Of a stretch of DNA of 64,000 nucleotides, positions 45,006-54,143 are shown one piece after another (position 1 is the first letter of the stretch; every line of letters starts with the position of its first letter). The notes under the pieces were generated by a model, which saw only the letters and a program-made list of their open reading frames with translations, searched no databases and was not told the DNA's origin. This DNA is from Bradyrhizobium australiense (GTDB lineage: Bacteria > Pseudomonadota > Alphaproteobacteria > Rhizobiales > Xanthobacteraceae), in assembly GCF_013114825.1 (NCBI RefSeq), contig NZ_JAAVLX010000009.1:62001-126000 (forward strand), read 5' to 3'. Both the position numbers and the translations under genes were made by a program.

Positions 45006-45995
45006 ATGGCTACCAACAAGAAGAAAATCTTCATTACGGAATCGATGTCACAGCAGGGAAGAGCGCTACTTCACGCGCGAGACGACATCGAACTTGTCGA
45101 ATTTCCCAACATGATTCCGCAGAAGGATTTCGAAGCCAAGTTGAAGGAACATGCGCCGGTACACGGCGTCGCCCTCGGCGGCACCCGCTTCGGCGAGCCC
45201 GAGCTGGAAGCCTCGAAAGACATGCTGGTGGTGACGCGGATAGGCGTCGGGTTCGACGCCGTCGATGTTCCCGCGCTGAGCCGCCGCAAGGTGCCGCTGA
45301 TGGTGGCCGGCACCGCCAATTCGCCATCGGTTGCCGAACACGCGCTGTTCATGATGCTGACGCTCGCCAAGCGTGCAACGGAAATGCATTCGCTGGTCAG
45401 GGACGACAAATGGGCTGATAGGCTCGGGATGTTGCCGTATGACCTTTTCGGCAAGACGGTCCTGATCGTAGGTTTCGGGCGCATTGGCACTCGCACCGCC
45501 AGACGCTGCCTCGCGATGGAAATGAACGTCCTGGTTTTCGACCCCTATAAGCCCGCCGCCGACATCAAGGCCGCCGGCTGCGAACCGGTCGCCGATCTCA
45601 ACGCGGCGCTGCCGCGCGCCGACTTCGTCAGCATCCATTGCCCCAAGAATCTGGAGACCGTCGGCATGTTCAATGCCGACAGGCTGAAGCGGATGAAGCC
45701 GACCGCTTATCTCATCAACACGGCGCGCGGCGGAATTGTCGACGAGGCCGCGCTGCATGCCGCGCTGGTGTCCGGCAAGCTTGCCGGCGCCGGCCTCGAC
45801 GTCTTCGAGCAGGAGCCGCCGCCGGCCGGTCAGGCGCTGCTCGCCCTGCCGAACGTTATCATGGCGCCGCATGTCGCGGGTGTCACGGTGGAAGCCGTGG
45901 ACCGGATGAGCGAGCAGACCGCCCGCAACATTCTGAGCGTATTGGACGGCGTTCCCTTGCGCCAGAACGTGATCAATCAGGACGTGCTCGGCTAA
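45006..45995 (+). CDS. D-isomer 2-hydroxyacid dehydrogenase
   Basis: 329 residues of the D-2-hydroxyacid dehydrogenase family (3-phosphoglycerate dehydrogenase-like). The NAD-binding loop is VLIVGFGRIGTRTARRCLAM. Catalytic residues are Arg in NTARGGIVDEAAL, Glu in VFEQEPPPAG and His in MAPHVAGVTVEA. It interconverts a 2-hydroxyacid and a 2-oxoacid. Position 30 bases after the transporter ATPase suggests it processes the imported compound. Confidence 0.9.
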   Translation: MATNKKKIFITESMSQQGRALLHARDDIELVEFPNMIPQKDFEAKLKEHAPVHGVALGGTRFGEPELEASKDMLVVTRIGVGFDAVDVPALSRRKVPLMVAGTANSPSVAEHALFMMLTLAKRATEMHSLVRDDKWADRLGMLPYDLFGKTVLIVGFGRIGTRTARRCLAMEMNVLVFDPYKPAADIKAAGCEPVADLNAALPRADFVSIHCPKNLETVGMFNADRLKRMKPTAYLINTARGGIVDEAALHAALVSGKLAGAGLDVFEQEPPPAGQALLALPNVIMAPHVAGVTVEAVDRMSEQTARNILSVLDGVPLRQNVINQDVLG

Positions 45996-46061
45996 ATCGT
46001 CCGCAACAAATGGCCCCAGGCGTGGCCGGTCTATCGGCCGGCCGGCAAGCGAGGTGTGTGC

Positions 46062-47486
46062 ATGGCCTTCAAGGAGTACGGCGATTACGACGCGGTCGGC
46101 CTTGCCGAGCTGGTTCGGAAGAAAGAGGTCTCGGCCACGGAATTGCTCTATGAGGCCATCGCCCGCACCACGAAGGTCGATCCGCAGATCAACGCCATCG
46201 TCGTCAAGCATTACGACTATGCCGAGCGTCAGATCGAGCGCGGCCTACCCGACGGCCCTTTTACCGGCGTACCGTTCCTCCTGAAAGATCTCGACCTCCT
46301 GGAAGGTACGCGCACGACCTCAGGCGCCACGGTCCTGCAAGATTTCGTGGCTGACCACACCGGGACGCTCGCGCAGCGTTTCCTCGATGCCGGCGTAACG
46401 ATCTTCGGCAAGAGCTCGAGTCCCGAATTCGGCCTGATGCCGACGACGGAGTCGCGCCTGTTTGGGCCGACCCGCAATCCCTGGAATCTGGAGCATTCTT
46501 CCGGCGGATCATCCGGCGGCGCGGGGGCGGCCGTTGCAGCCCGCATCGTCCCCGTCGCGCATGCCAGCGATGGCGGCGGCTCGATCCGCATCCCCGCCTC
46601 CGCCTCCGGCGTATTCGGCCTAAAGCCGACCCGAGCACGCAATCCGCTCGGCCCCGATCGCGGCGAAGGCTGGGGCGGATTCGCCTGCGGCCATGTCGTG
46701 AGCATCAGCGTGCGCGACAGCGCGGTGATGCTGGACGCGATTCACGGTCCCGAGTCGTCGAGCCCCTACGTCGCGCCGCCGCCGGAACGGCCGTTTTCGC
46801 AGGAAGTCGGCCGCGACCCCGGCAAGCTTCGTGTTTCCTTCACCGATAAATCGCCATATGGCGACGCCATCGATCCGGAAATCGCGGCCGCCGTGCGTGA
46901 AATCGCAAGCCTTCTGGCGGGGCTCGGTCATCACGTCGAGGAACGGGCGCCGGCGCTTGCTGCCGATCCGGCCGCAGTGATGGCCACCATCGTCGGCGGC
47001 AATACCGCGCTGACCGTGCGGCTGATCGAGCAGCGGCTCGGGCGAGAGATGACGCAGAATGATCTCGAGATATTGACACTGGCGCATTCGCGCAACGCGA
47101 AGAGGACCTCTGCGACCGACTATGTCGCCGCCCAGCTCGCCGCCTTCCAGATTTCGCGCTCGCTGGCTAGCTTCTTCGAGAGCTGCGACGTCTTCCTCTG
47201 CCCGACGTTATGCGCGCCGCCGCTGCGCATCGGCGAACTCAATACGATGTCAAACGATCTGTCGCACATTGCCCCAATCCTGCGCCGCTACATGCCCGGC
47301 ACGTCCATGTTCAACATGTCCGGCCAGCCCGCGATGTCGGTACCGCTGGCCTGGAATAAGGCCGGATTGCCGCTCGGCATGATGTTCTCGGCCAAGTATG
47401 GCGACGAGGCGTCCCTGTTCCGGCTGGCCGGCCAGCTCGAACAGGTCCAGCCCTGGAAGAACAGAACACCTCCAATCTGCGCTTAG
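46062..47486 (+). CDS. Amidase (amidase-signature family)
   Basis: 474 residues. The catalytic triad is readable: Lys75 in PFLLKDLDLL, cis-Ser150 in HSSGGSSGGAGAAVAA and the nucleophile Ser174 in SDGGGSIRIPASASGVFGLK. The family hydrolyses amides, often side products of nitrile or aromatic amide breakdown. Genes upstream encode an importer and a hydroxyacid dehydrogenase, so the imported compound may be an amide or be released as one. The ATG at 46062 is preferred over GTG 46056. Confidence 0.9.
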   Translation: MAFKEYGDYDAVGLAELVRKKEVSATELLYEAIARTTKVDPQINAIVVKHYDYAERQIERGLPDGPFTGVPFLLKDLDLLEGTRTTSGATVLQDFVADHTGTLAQRFLDAGVTIFGKSSSPEFGLMPTTESRLFGPTRNPWNLEHSSGGSSGGAGAAVAARIVPVAHASDGGGSIRIPASASGVFGLKPTRARNPLGPDRGEGWGGFACGHVVSISVRDSAVMLDAIHGPESSSPYVAPPPERPFSQEVGRDPGKLRVSFTDKSPYGDAIDPEIAAAVREIASLLAGLGHHVEERAPALAADPAAVMATIVGGNTALTVRLIEQRLGREMTQNDLEILTLAHSRNAKRTSATDYVAAQLAAFQISRSLASFFESCDVFLCPTLCAPPLRIGELNTMSNDLSHIAPILRRYMPGTSMFNMSGQPAMSVPLAWNKAGLPLGMMFSAKYGDEASLFRLAGQLEQVQPWKNRTPPICA

Positions 47487-47603
47487 CTGCGCCCCAAAAA
47501 AGCCACGGATTGACAAAGCCCAGCTTTATTCGGAAGCAAGGAAAGGGCCTTGGGCGGCAACGGATAATGATTCCGCAAACGGGCTCGATCCGGAGGCTGA
47601 ACC

Positions 47604-48029
47604 GTGACCCAAAGCGACCCGACCGACAACGCCCTAGCGACCATCGCCAGTATTCTTGACCCGCCGGACGCCCGTCGCGCACCCGAAAAGACCGCGGTCG
47701 CGGAGCACGCGCCGGTGGTCCCTCCGCCCATCCCCGTGTCTCCTCCGCCCATCGAGGCTCATGGCTACTGCAAGTTCGGACCCGGCCCAATGACCGCGAT
47801 CCGTTTCAAATGGACGGTCCGCCTCGACAACGGCGACTACTATGTCGACGAGACCATTGGAGAGAATTCCGCGCCGATCGTCACCGGGCCGATGTCGCGG
47901 GAAGCTGCGATCCAGATGGTCGACGATCGCGAAAGCGGCGCGCGCCGGCGCTTCGAGCAATTGAAGAGCGAGATGACCAGGGACAGCGCCACCGTCAATC
48001 TGGCCCGCAAGGACAGCGGCGAGGCGTAA
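47604..48029 (+). CDS. Hypothetical protein (141 aa)
   Basis: The first 50 residues are Ala/Pro-rich (VVPPPIPVSPPPIEAHG) and the rest is a compact domain with YCKFGPGPMTAIRFKWTVRL, DNGDYYVDETIG and GPMSREAAIQMVDDRESGAR. There is no signal peptide, so it is probably cytoplasmic. I recognise it as a lineage-specific protein without known function. It starts with GTG-less ATG after GGAGGCTGAACC. Confidence 0.6.
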   Translation: MTQSDPTDNALATIASILDPPDARRAPEKTAVAEHAPVVPPPIPVSPPPIEAHGYCKFGPGPMTAIRFKWTVRLDNGDYYVDETIGENSAPIVTGPMSREAAIQMVDDRESGARRRFEQLKSEMTRDSATVNLARKDSGEA

Positions 48030-48041
48030 CTTTGTTAATGG

Positions 48042-48553
48042 CTATCTCTGTGGCCCCAGGAAATCCTTCTTGACCAGATCGACACCGGCATGGCGCAGGA
48101 CGTCGTAGGCTGTCGTGACATGAAAAAAGAACTGCGGAACACTGAACGTCAACAGCAACGATTTCCGGTGAATTTCCGCTGCGTCCCGTTCTTGAAAGTA
48201 AAAGCGACTTCCTTGTCGGCCGCAGCTTCGATCTCGGCCCGCGGCAAATCTTGCACGAATTCGATCGCCTCGGATATCTGAGACTTGAGCTCGGAAACGT
48301 CGGGCTCGGCGTCCGAAAATCCGTGAGGCACCCGGCCGGCCAGCAACGCGCAGCCAACGACCGCGTGCCGATCGGCCTCTGCTATCTGCTGCTTCAGGCT
48401 GCACATGGTGGGTGAGAGCCGCATGTTCAGAAGGACTGCGGGATCGATGTTTTGGGCTTCGGCATGCGCCGAGGCCTTGTCGAGAAGTCCGGACAGATTT
48501 CTGAGATACGGCACGAACATGCCGACGGAAGACTCATAGAGCGAGATGGTCAC
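48042..48553 (-). pseudogene. DUF1993-family gene with one-base frameshift
   Basis: From a GTG at 48553 the frame reads TISLYESSVGMFVPYLRNLS, then LNMRLSPTMCSLKQQIAEAD, then FTFKNGTQRKFTG, then terminates early. In the other frame the family C-terminus continues SLLLTFSVPQFFFHVTTAYD, then VLRHAGVDLVKKDFLG. The join falls in an A-run near 48163; one extra A gives TGKSLLLTF and a normal protein of about 170 residues. DUF1993 is a DinB-like four-helix fold. A homopolymer sequencing error is likely enough to check. Confidence 0.75.
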
Positions 48554-48649
48554 GATTTCAATTTCTCCGGGTGGCACCGCGCGGATATCTGGTTTAAATC
48601 GGCGCGATCGATTCAGAGTGTCATTTAATTTGTCGGCGGAGAAGACCTG

Positions 48650-49426
48650 ATGCTTCGAGTGTTCGTTAGCCTCGCAATCGCTGTCCTATGGACCGTTGTC
48701 GCCCACGCTCAGCCGGCGAATTCCCGCCTCGACGAAGTCATCAAGCGCGGCACGCTGCGGGTCGGCATGACCGGCGATTATCTGCCGTTCACCAATTTCG
48801 ACAAGGCCACGTCCAAATTCCGCGGGTTCGACGTCGACATGGCGGAAGCGCTGGGCAAGGCGCTGGGCGTCAAGATCGAGTTCGTTCAAACGGCGTGGCC
48901 GCAGCTCATGAAGGATTTCGAATCCGACAATTTCGATATCGCGATGGGCGGCGTCTCGATCACGCTCGACCGGCAGAAGAAGGGACTATTCTCGACCCCG
49001 ATCATGCGCGAGGGCAAGACGCCGATCGCCCGCTGCGCCGACCAGGGCAAGTATGAGACCATCACCGATATCGACAAGCCGGGCACGCGCGTCATCGTCA
49101 ATCCCGGCGGCACCAATGAACGCTTCACCAAAGCGAACATCAAGAACGCCGAGATCAAGATGTGGAACGACAACGTCACGATTTTCGACGAGATCGCCAA
49201 GGGCAATGCCGACCTGATGATGACGGACGCTTCGGAAACCCGCTACCAGCAGAAGCAGCACGCCGGCGTGCTCTGCGCGGTGCATCCGGACAAGCCGTTC
49301 GACTTTGCCGAGAAGGCCTATTGGCTGCAGCGCGATATCGCGCTGAAAGCATTTGTCGATCAGTGGCTGCACATGGCTATCCAGGACGGAAGCTTCAGGA
49401 AAATTTATTCCGCTTGGTTCGATTGA
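48650..49426 (+). CDS. Cyclohexadienyl dehydratase-like periplasmic protein
   Basis: 258 residues: a signal peptide (VFVSLAIAVLWTVVAHAQ) and a family 3 binding-protein fold. The details match periplasmic PheC-type cyclohexadienyl dehydratase more than amino-acid receptors: LRVGMTGDYLPFTNFD, FDVDMAEALGKALGVKIEFV, NPGGTNERFTKANIK and LCAVHPDKPFDFAEKAYWLQ. PheC converts prephenate to phenylpyruvate or arogenate to phenylalanine outside the cytoplasm. An amino-acid ABC receptor remains the alternative, but no permease or ATPase gene is adjacent. Confidence 0.75.
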   Translation: MLRVFVSLAIAVLWTVVAHAQPANSRLDEVIKRGTLRVGMTGDYLPFTNFDKATSKFRGFDVDMAEALGKALGVKIEFVQTAWPQLMKDFESDNFDIAMGGVSITLDRQKKGLFSTPIMREGKTPIARCADQGKYETITDIDKPGTRVIVNPGGTNERFTKANIKNAEIKMWNDNVTIFDEIAKGNADLMMTDASETRYQQKQHAGVLCAVHPDKPFDFAEKAYWLQRDIALKAFVDQWLHMAIQDGSFRKIYSAWFD

Positions 49427-49540
49427 TTCTCGGCTTGGAGAAGTCTGTTATCCGAGGAAATTGACCGTCCATTGGGCGCAATTTAGACTGCCGCGGTCGA
49501 ATTGAACCAAAGCCGCTAGTACACGACTTATAGTTTGAAA

Positions 49541-49554
49541 GTGATCTGGATCAC
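49541..49554. promoter_or_regulatory. CRP/FNR-family operator-like palindrome
   Basis: GTGATCTGGATCAC is a perfect palindrome with CRP half-sites GTGA-N6-TCAC. It is 65 bases upstream of the DUF2147 gene, a suitable distance for an activator. FNR-type binding (TGAT-N4-ATCA) is the alternative. Confidence 0.5.
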
Positions 49555-49618
49555 GTTGAGTGAAGCTGCCGCTGCGTAGTAGCTGCGGAAATCCGGATTC
49601 CCTGTTCAGGAGGTCGTC

Positions 49619-50464
49619 ATGATGAAGAAGTGCTTCGCTATCGCCGCGCTATTGCTCGCGAGCACCGTCACCGCTGCGCAGGCGCAGTACACTTTCGAAT
49701 ATGGCGGCCGCACCATCACGATCGATCCCGATCGCGGCACTGTTTCCATCCCCGGCGTCTACGACAACACCGGCAAGAAGACCAAACGCGCGCGCGGCGA
49801 GGAAGGCGATCTTGACCGTCCGGCCAGGAAAGCCCCGCAGCAGGCGAAGACCGCCCCGCAGGCCGTACCCGAGACGACGCCACCGCCGGCCGCGCCGGCA
49901 CCGACTGAGCAAGCGGCTGCGCCAGCGCCTGCCGCCCCCGCTCCGGCCGCTCCCGCCGCAGTAATGGCAACGCCGTCGAGCACGACGGCAGCCGTTGCGC
50001 CGGCAGACGCCGCCGCGCCTGCGGCAGCACCCCCTGCTCCCCCCGTGCAACAGAACGCCGCTCCGGCAGTAGCGCCAGCACCTGCCCCCGTTGCCCCGCC
50101 AGCACCACCGCCGCCGCAACAACAGAAACAGGCCGCGGCTCCGGCAGCTTCGGCGGCGCAGCCTGCGAACTCACCGTTTGGCGTTTGGCTGACGGAGGAG
50201 AAGGAAGGCAAGGTGCGGATCGAACCGTGCGGCCCCAATCTCTGCGGCTACTCCGTCGACAAGAAGTCGAACCAGAACGGCGAGCAGGTCCTGATCAACA
50301 TGAAGCCCGGTAAGGACAAGTGGAGCGGCCGGATTTTCGATCCGAATACCGGCAGCACCTACGATTCGACGATCGCGCTGAAGGGCACCGACAGCCTGCG
50401 CGTTCAGGGCTGCGCGTTCGGCGGCATGTTCTGCGGCGGCCAGACCTGGACCCGCGTCAACTGA
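49619..50464 (+). CDS. DUF2147 periplasmic protein with long Ala/Pro linker
   Basis: 281 residues. A signal peptide (CFAIAALLLASTVTAAQA) precedes a short N-terminal domain (YTFEYGGRTITIDPDRGTV), then about 110 residues of Ala/Pro repeats. The C-terminal DUF2147 domain follows: SPFGVWLTEEKEGKVRIEPC, GPNLCGYSVDKKSN, KWSGRIFDPNTGSTYDSTI and GGMFCGGQTWTRV. The linker is of the type that spans peptidoglycan. CAGGAGG lies 7 bases before the ATG. A CRP/FNR-like palindrome lies upstream and a strong terminator follows. Confidence 0.85.
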   Translation: MMKKCFAIAALLLASTVTAAQAQYTFEYGGRTITIDPDRGTVSIPGVYDNTGKKTKRARGEEGDLDRPARKAPQQAKTAPQAVPETTPPPAAPAPTEQAAAPAPAAPAPAAPAAVMATPSSTTAAVAPADAAAPAAAPPAPPVQQNAAPAVAPAPAPVAPPAPPPPQQQKQAAAPAASAAQPANSPFGVWLTEEKEGKVRIEPCGPNLCGYSVDKKSNQNGEQVLINMKPGKDKWSGRIFDPNTGSTYDSTIALKGTDSLRVQGCAFGGMFCGGQTWTRVN

Positions 50465-50492
50465 CCCGCAGGCATGGCTCGCGCATTCGACC

Positions 50493-50522
50493 GAAGCCCC
50501 GCCGCTGCGCGGGGCTTTTTCT
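50493..50522 (+). terminator. Intrinsic terminator after DUF2147 gene
   Basis: GAAGCCCCGC pairs with GCGGGGCTTT around CGCTGC, followed by a T-rich end (CTTTTTCTT), starting 29 bases after the stop codon. It is a textbook rho-independent terminator. Confidence 0.88.
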
Positions 50523-50607
50523 TGGAATCTTGACGCGTGATGGCAATCACAGTCGTCATGGAGCTGCTGTGAGATCGTGATCGTGTCGAAACCAAAAGGG
50601 GCACGTC

Positions 50608-50961
50608 ATGGTAAAGTCTCGGAAATCCGTCGCAGCCGCTTTGCTGCTTCCTGCACTGGGCCTTGCGGCACCATCCGCGGCCGCGACATTCGACGGTGAC
50701 TGGAGTGTGCAGATCGCCTCGTCGAATGCTGCCTGCAGCAGCGGCGCTTCGGTCTCGATCGGCATCAACAACGGCCAAGTCGCCTCCCACAACACGGCTG
50801 TAACGGCGTCCGGCCGCGTAGCCGAAGCCGGTGCCATCCGCGTAACGCTTGCGAGCGGCATGAAGCGGGCGGTCGGCTCCGGGGTTCTCACGGGCACGTC
50901 AGGATCGGGCACATGGCGCGCGGCGCTCTGCTCGGGCACCTGGACCGCGCAGCGGATGTGA
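50608..50961 (+). CDS. Secreted hypothetical protein (117 aa)
   Basis: A signal peptide (SVAAALLLPALGLAAPSAAA) and a mature beta-rich domain, TFDGDWSVQIASSNAACSSG, then VSIGINNGQVASHNTAVTAS, with a disulfide pair suggested by AACSSG and AALCSGTW. The pattern F.G.W.V.I......C is shared by many small exported proteins of rhizobia. The function is unknown. Confidence 0.6.
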   Translation: MVKSRKSVAAALLLPALGLAAPSAAATFDGDWSVQIASSNAACSSGASVSIGINNGQVASHNTAVTASGRVAEAGAIRVTLASGMKRAVGSGVLTGTSGSGTWRAALCSGTWTAQRM

Positions 50962-50973
50962 AGCGGCAGGTAC

Positions 50974-51378
50974 TCAGCCGACTTTCGCGGAATATTCCGC
51001 GTCCGTCACATGCTCCATCCAGGTGACGTAGCTTCCGTCGAGCGCTTCCTGCATGGCAATGTGGGTCATGCTGTTGGTCGGCGAAGCGCCGTGCCAGTGC
51101 TTCTCGCCCGGCGGAATCCACACGACATCGCCGGGGCGGATTTCCCTGATGGGGCCGCCCTTGGCCTGCACCCGGCCAACGCCTGAGATCACGTACAACG
51201 TCTGGCCCAGCGGATGCGTATGCCATGCGGTGCGCGCGCCGGGCTCGAAGGAGACGCGCGTCGAGACCAGCCGTGCCGGCTGCTCGGTTGCGATGATGGG
51301 ATCCTGCAGCACGGTGCCGGTGAAGTAGTCCGGCGGCGCCCGGCGCGTCGGCCGGGAGCCAGCGAAATGGATTTCCAT
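50974..51378 (-). CDS. Cupin-fold protein
   Basis: 134 residues. The double-stranded beta-helix motifs are GARTAWHTHPLGQTLYVISG (motif 1, His-x-His) and IRPGDVVWIPPGEKHWHGAS (motif 2). It resembles the (R)-mandelonitrile-lyase/carboxymuconolactone-associated cupins. Start MEIHFAGSRPT matches family members; ATG 51405 would overlap the RraA stop (ATGA), an alternative start consistent with coupling. The substrate is unknown. Confidence 0.82.
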   Translation of the reverse strand: MEIHFAGSRPTRRAPPDYFTGTVLQDPIIATEQPARLVSTRVSFEPGARTAWHTHPLGQTLYVISGVGRVQAKGGPIREIRPGDVVWIPPGEKHWHGASPTNSMTHIAMQEALDGSYVTWMEHVTDAEYSAKVG

Positions 51379-51401
51379 GGAGTTGCCTTTGCTTGTTGAT
51401 G

Positions 51402-52100
51402 TCATTTCTTCGTCGCGGCGTAGCGCGCCTTGGTCTCGGCGTTCATCGGATAGAGTCCGGGCAATGCCGCGCCGTTATTCACCTCGTTGACGATCCAGGC
51501 TTCCATCCGCTCCTGTTCCGGCCCTTCAGCCAGCACGTGATCGAGCAGCGCCTGCGGGATCAGCACGGCGCCGTCCTGGTCGGCGACGACGATGTCATTC
51601 GGGAATACCGCGACCCCGCCGCAGCCGATCGGCTCACCCCAGCCGACGAAGGTCAGCCCAGCCACCGAAGGCGGCGCGGCAAAGCCATCGCACCAGACCG
51701 GGAGATTGGTGCCGAGCACGCCTTCGACGTCGCGCACCACGCCATCGGTGATCAGCGCGGCAACGCCGCGCTTGACCATGCGCGCGCAGAGGATGTCGCC
51801 GAAAATGCCGGCATCGGAGACACCCATGGCGTCCACCACGGCGATGCAGCCCTTCGGCATCGCTTCGATCGCAGTGCGGGTCGAAATCGGCGACGACCAG
51901 GATTCCGGGGTAGCGAGATCTTCGCGCGCGGGCACGAAGCGCAGCGTAAAGGCCGGTCCGACCAGCCGCGGCTGCCCCGGCCGCAGCGGCTTGGTGCCGC
52001 GCATCCAGACGTTTCGCAGGCCCTTCTTGAGCAGCACGGTGGTGATGGTGGCGGTCGACACGCCGGACAGGGTCGCGATGGCTTCGGGTGACAGGGACAT
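51402..52100 (-). CDS. RraA-family protein (HMG aldolase/RraA-like)
   Basis: 232 residues. The family core is GPAFTLRFVPAREDL, then CIAVVDAMGVSDAGIFGDIL, then GVAALITDGVVRDVEG and FPNDIVVADQDGAVLIPQAL. The GDI and DG.VRD motifs place it in the RraA/4-hydroxy-4-methyl-2-oxoglutarate aldolase superfamily. Members with a cupin neighbour are usually catabolic aldolases rather than RNase E regulators. It starts a two-gene operon with the cupin. Confidence 0.85.
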   Translation of the reverse strand: MSLSPEAIATLSGVSTATITTVLLKKGLRNVWMRGTKPLRPGQPRLVGPAFTLRFVPAREDLATPESWSSPISTRTAIEAMPKGCIAVVDAMGVSDAGIFGDILCARMVKRGVAALITDGVVRDVEGVLGTNLPVWCDGFAAPPSVAGLTFVGWGEPIGCGGVAVFPNDIVVADQDGAVLIPQALLDHVLAEGPEQERMEAWIVNEVNNGAALPGLYPMNAETKARYAATKK

Positions 52101-52326
52101 CTGGAATGTAGGCTCCGGAGGATGGATGAAAGGTAGCGCATCTTGCGGGGTGCGGGCATCGCGTCAAGAGCTCGTAGAAAAAAGCGCGATCACAACATCT
52201 TATCATCGGAATGCAGATTAATTTATTGAACTTACTGGGTGATTTCGCGCGAAGCGAATTCCACTCACGCCCAAAACACGCTACAGCTTGTGCCTAGCAC
52301 GAGAGCTGCGAGACAGTTTAGAGGTC

Positions 52327-53058
52327 ATGGCCGCAACGCTATCCCCGCCCCGCCTGTTGCCGAGTGGCGACAGCGCCGTCACGGTGGAATTCAGCCGCAA
52401 TATCGACGACGCCGCCAACCGGCGGGTGCTGGCGCTCGACCGCGCTCTGGCTGCTGAGCCCATCCCAGGCGTCACCGAGGCTGTGCCGACGTATCGGTCG
52501 CTGCTGGTCCATTACGACCCCGTGCAGATCGATTTCGACAAGCTCAGCGAAAAAATTCTCGCGCTCGCAAAACGACCGGTGCCGCCAACGACGAAGGTCC
52601 GGCGCTGGCGCATTCCGGTGGTCTATGGCGGCGAGCACGGCATCGACCTGGAGGACGTCGCCCAAACCCTCAACACGACGCCGGACGAGATTGTGGCGCG
52701 GCATGTTGCCGGCGACTACCGGGTCGCGATGATCGGCTTTACGCCGGGCTGGTCCTATCTCAGCGGGCTTGCGGATAGCCTGCACATGCCGCGGCGGCAG
52801 AACCCGCGCTTGCTGACGCCGGCCGGCACTATCTCGATCGGTGGCGTACAGACGGGTGTGCAGTGCCTCGCGGGCCCGAGCGGCTGGCACCTTCTGGGAC
52901 GGACGGCGGTCCGCACCTACCAGCTCCATCGCGAGCCGATCTTCCTGCTGGAGCCGGGCGACAACGTCACCTTCACGTCCGTCGATGCCAAGACCTTTGC
53001 GGAACAGGATCGCGCCGCCGAAGCCGGTGAATTCATTGCCGAGCAGATCGCTTTATGA
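52327..53058 (+). CDS. pxpB: 5-oxoprolinase subunit PxpB (KipI-like)
   Basis: 243 residues. Conserved parts are PRLLPSGDSAVTVEFSRNID, GVTEAVPTYRSLLVHYDP and the C-terminal VAMIGFTPGWSYLSGL with GGVQTGVQCLAGPSGWHLLG. PxpB works with PxpC and PxpA in ATP-dependent opening of 5-oxoproline to glutamate. The ATG at 52327 is used, since the upstream extension to 52288 has no ribosome-binding site. Its stop overlaps the ATG of pxpC (TGACC at 53055-53058). Confidence 0.9.
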   Translation: MAATLSPPRLLPSGDSAVTVEFSRNIDDAANRRVLALDRALAAEPIPGVTEAVPTYRSLLVHYDPVQIDFDKLSEKILALAKRPVPPTTKVRRWRIPVVYGGEHGIDLEDVAQTLNTTPDEIVARHVAGDYRVAMIGFTPGWSYLSGLADSLHMPRRQNPRLLTPAGTISIGGVQTGVQCLAGPSGWHLLGRTAVRTYQLHREPIFLLEPGDNVTFTSVDAKTFAEQDRAAEAGEFIAEQIAL

Positions 53059-54110
53059 CCAAGCTCGTCATCGCGTCGATCGGCCCGGCAAGTTCGGTAC
53101 AGGACGGTGGACGTCCCGGCGCCCAGCGCTACGGCTTGGTGCCGAGCGGCGCGATGGATCGGCTGGCGTTGGCGGCCGCCAACACGCTGGTCGGCAATGA
53201 GCCGTTCACGGCGGCGGTCGAGGTCGGTCCGTTCGGAGCCAAGTTCACCGCGCGCGGCGGCGCGGTGCGCGTCGCGCTGACGGGAACTCCGCGCAATGCC
53301 GATATCGCAGGCCGCGCCGTGGCACCAGATACTTCCGCAAGGCTGGCCGATGGCGAGACGTTGACGCTCGGCTTTGCCCGCGGCGGCTCGTTCAGCTATC
53401 TCGCGATCGAAGGCGGCGTTATCGGCGAGCCGATGTTCGGTAGCCTCGCCGTCAACGCGCGCGCCGGCCTCGGCAGCCCCTATCCACGCCCGCTGCAGGC
53501 CGGCGACGAACTGCCGACGAAGGCCGCAAGCGGCGCGCCAGAGCGGCGGATCGAGCTGCCCGCGGCAGGCGACGCGCCAATCCGCGTGGTCTGGGGTCCG
53601 CAGGATGACGAATTCGCCGACGAGACTAAAAAGCTGTTTGTCGACAGCGAATGGAAGATATCGGCAACCAGTGACCGGATGGGCTATCGGCTCGAGGGGC
53701 CCATCCTCAAGCACCTCCACGGCCACAACATCGTTTCCGACGGTACCGTGAACGGCAGCCTGCAGGTGCCCGGCAACGGCCAGCCGATCGTGCTGATGCC
53801 GGATCGCGGCACCAGCGGCGGCTATCCGAAGATCGCAACCGTGATCTCGGCCGACCTCGGCCGCTTGGCACAGATCCCAGCCGGCCGCGGCTTTCGCTTC
53901 AGGGCCGTCAGCATGGCCGAAGCGCAGGCGGAAGCGCGGAAATTCGCGGAACTGCTGCGCACCCTGCCCGAGCGGCTGCGAGCAATCGAAAGCGTTGATC
54001 TCAACGTCGACGCGCTGCACGATGCCAATGTCGCGGGGCACGCCGTCAGCGCGGTCGATGCCGGAACCTGGCACGCAGTATCTCTGGCCGACATAGCGGG
54101 CCCGGACTGA
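53055..54110 (+). CDS. pxpC: 5-oxoprolinase subunit PxpC (KipA-like)
   Basis: 351 residues of the biotin-dependent carboxylase-like fold. Diagnostic segments are IGPASSVQDGGRPGAQRYGL, VPSGAMDRLALAAANTLVGN, FSYLAIEGGVIGEPMFGSLA and PIVLMPDRGTSGGYPKIATV. It is coupled to pxpB by a 4-base overlap and followed by pxpA after 33 bases, the normal pxpBCA order. Confidence 0.92.
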   Translation: MTKLVIASIGPASSVQDGGRPGAQRYGLVPSGAMDRLALAAANTLVGNEPFTAAVEVGPFGAKFTARGGAVRVALTGTPRNADIAGRAVAPDTSARLADGETLTLGFARGGSFSYLAIEGGVIGEPMFGSLAVNARAGLGSPYPRPLQAGDELPTKAASGAPERRIELPAAGDAPIRVVWGPQDDEFADETKKLFVDSEWKISATSDRMGYRLEGPILKHLHGHNIVSDGTVNGSLQVPGNGQPIVLMPDRGTSGGYPKIATVISADLGRLAQIPAGRGFRFRAVSMAEAQAEARKFAELLRTLPERLRAIESVDLNVDALHDANVAGHAVSAVDAGTWHAVSLADIAGPD

Positions 54111-54143
54111 CTACCATCCACTCACGAGAAGCGGACGGACAAC

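Noticed and set aside
53055..54110. pxpC as a urea carboxylase or allophanate hydrolase part
   Set aside because: Free-standing PxpC size and the pxpB-pxpC-pxpA order fit 5-oxoprolinase; no biotin-carrier or amidase domain is attached.
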